Part shown: positions 63,401-64,000 of the stretch, piece by piece
Numbering within the stretch: position 1 is the first letter of the stretch
Layout of the letters: each line of letters starts with the position of its first letter
From: Symbiodinium natans
Lineage: Eukaryota > Sar > Dinophyceae > Suessiales > Symbiodiniaceae
Assembly: GCA_905221605.1 (NCBI GenBank)
Contig: CAJNDS010002411.1
Coordinates: 374,001-438,000, forward strand
DNA: 64,000 bases
Direction: 5' to 3'
Program-made: the position numbers and the translations under genes
Notes under the pieces: generated by a model
Databases searched by the model: none
Told to the model about the DNA's origin: nothing
Seen by the model: only the letters and a program-made list of their open reading frames with translations

Positions 63401-64000
63401 CCATGGGTCCATGAGGGGCATGGCTGTGTGAGGGGTAAGGGGTAGGGAGCTGGGTCCATGAGGGGTAGGTCAAGGGGATGGAGAGTGGGAGCATGGGCCA
63501 GAGGGGAGTAGGCGGAGCTGGAAGGGCGGAGGGCGGAGCGAGCGGAGCGGGCGGAGCGGGCGGAGGGGCCGGGCATGCACTGGGGCCCTTTAAAGTCAGC
63601 TGAGAAGTTACATTCAGGGGAGCAAGGGGCCGGCGGGGTGCGTGCGGGGTGGGGGTGGGGGTTGCGGGAGGGGAGTAGGCGGAGCTGGAAGGGCGGAGGG
63701 CGGAGCGGGCGGAGCGGGCGGAGCGGGCGGAGCGGGCGGAGCGGGCGGAGCGGGCGGAGGGCCCGGGCATGCACTGGGGCCTTTAAACTCAGCTGAGAAG
63801 CCACATCCATGAGTCGTGGACCATGAGCCAATGGGGCCAGGAGCCATGGGTTCAGTGGGGGGCGGGGTGTGTGGGGGGGTGGGGGTGGGGGTTGGAAGTG
63901 TGGGTGGGTGGGGGTGGGGGTTGGGGGGGTGCGTACGGTATGGGGGTGGGGGTTGGGGTGGAGCAGGGGCCCTCTCTAGGACCAGCATTGGCAGCCATGC
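60420..64000. repeat. GC-rich higher-order satellite block, continuing beyond the window
   Basis: The block is a mosaic of a few modules. The commonest has (AGCGGGCGG)n, then GGCCCGGGCATGCACTGGGG, then CCTTTAAAGTCAGCTGAGAA and CCACATCCATG words, and appears about ten times (near 60700, 60985, 61155, 61897, 61967, 62775, 62955, 63130, 63313, 63573, 63767). Another is G-rich with GGGGGTTGGAAGTGTG and ends ACCAGCATTGGCAGCCATG (near 61359, 62179, 63980). Adjacent copies are about 260 bp apart near 60.6-60.9 kb, and a larger unit of about 0.8 kb repeats at 61.2 and 62.0 kb. Long Pro/Ala/His-rich minus-strand ORFs result from scarce stop codons. Confidence 0.92.
60910..60980 (+). repeat. 9-bp minisatellite (AGCGGGCGG)
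   Basis: About six perfect tandem copies. The same array recurs with different copy number inside most satellite modules (for example 61853-61889 and 63702-63760). Confidence 0.95.

Noticed and set aside
60388-63988. Long Pro/Ala/His-rich minus-strand ORFs (up to 381 codons) in the right end
   Set aside because: They run through the satellite in several frames at once, repeat with the DNA modules and reflect the lack of stop codons in G-rich sequence.

Overview
The window reads as nuclear DNA of a dinoflagellate, most like a Symbiodinium-type alga. This rests on four signals. Genes are cut into many short exons. Introns use GC-AG and GA-AG boundaries alongside GT-AG, with acceptors mostly read as AG|G. 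Degenerate TTTAGGG/CCCTAAA telomere-like tracts are scattered through the spacers. Two genes encode protist-style voltage-gated channels with C-terminal EF hands. The organism is inferred, not proved. I saw no bacterial gene structure, rRNA, tRNA or CRISPR array.

Six genes can be named and all lie on the + strand. They are a SixA-like phosphohistidine phosphatase (about 4.94-6.06 kb), a Rab escort protein of the GDI/CHM family (19.35-22.31 kb), two adjacent paralogous single-domain voltage-gated cation channels with EF hands (A about 37.9-40.8 kb, B about 42.7-47.4 kb), a TM9SF/EMP70 membrane protein (about 47.8-50.5 kb) and CDC27/APC3 of the anaphase-promoting complex (about 53.5-56.9 kb). 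Exons were found by matching reading frame to family motifs and then checking phase at candidate splice sites. First and last exons are often not resolved.

Between these genes are long stretches (0-4.9, 6.1-19.3, 25-37.9 and 58-60 kb) where I see isolated plausible exons but no gene I can name. They hold microsatellites, 8-11 bp tandem triplications, G-runs, telomere-like tracts and two AT-rich islands (about 13.0-13.6 and 43.75-44.6 kb). One AT-rich island and a TAG-type trinucleotide array of about 650 bp both lie inside introns of channel B. From about 59.9 kb to the window end, single-copy sequence gives way to GC-rich repeats: a 165-bp element with 20-bp terminal inverted repeats, then a higher-order satellite.

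The named genes do not form a pathway. They cover vesicle-traffic prenylation (REP), endomembrane sorting (TM9SF), cell-cycle ubiquitination (CDC27), excitability with calcium sensing (channels) and phosphohistidine or related signalling (SixA-like). What they share is strand and intron style. The features most worth follow-up are the tandem channel pair, the mixed GT/GC/GA introns with direct repeats at their edges, and the terminal repeat block.
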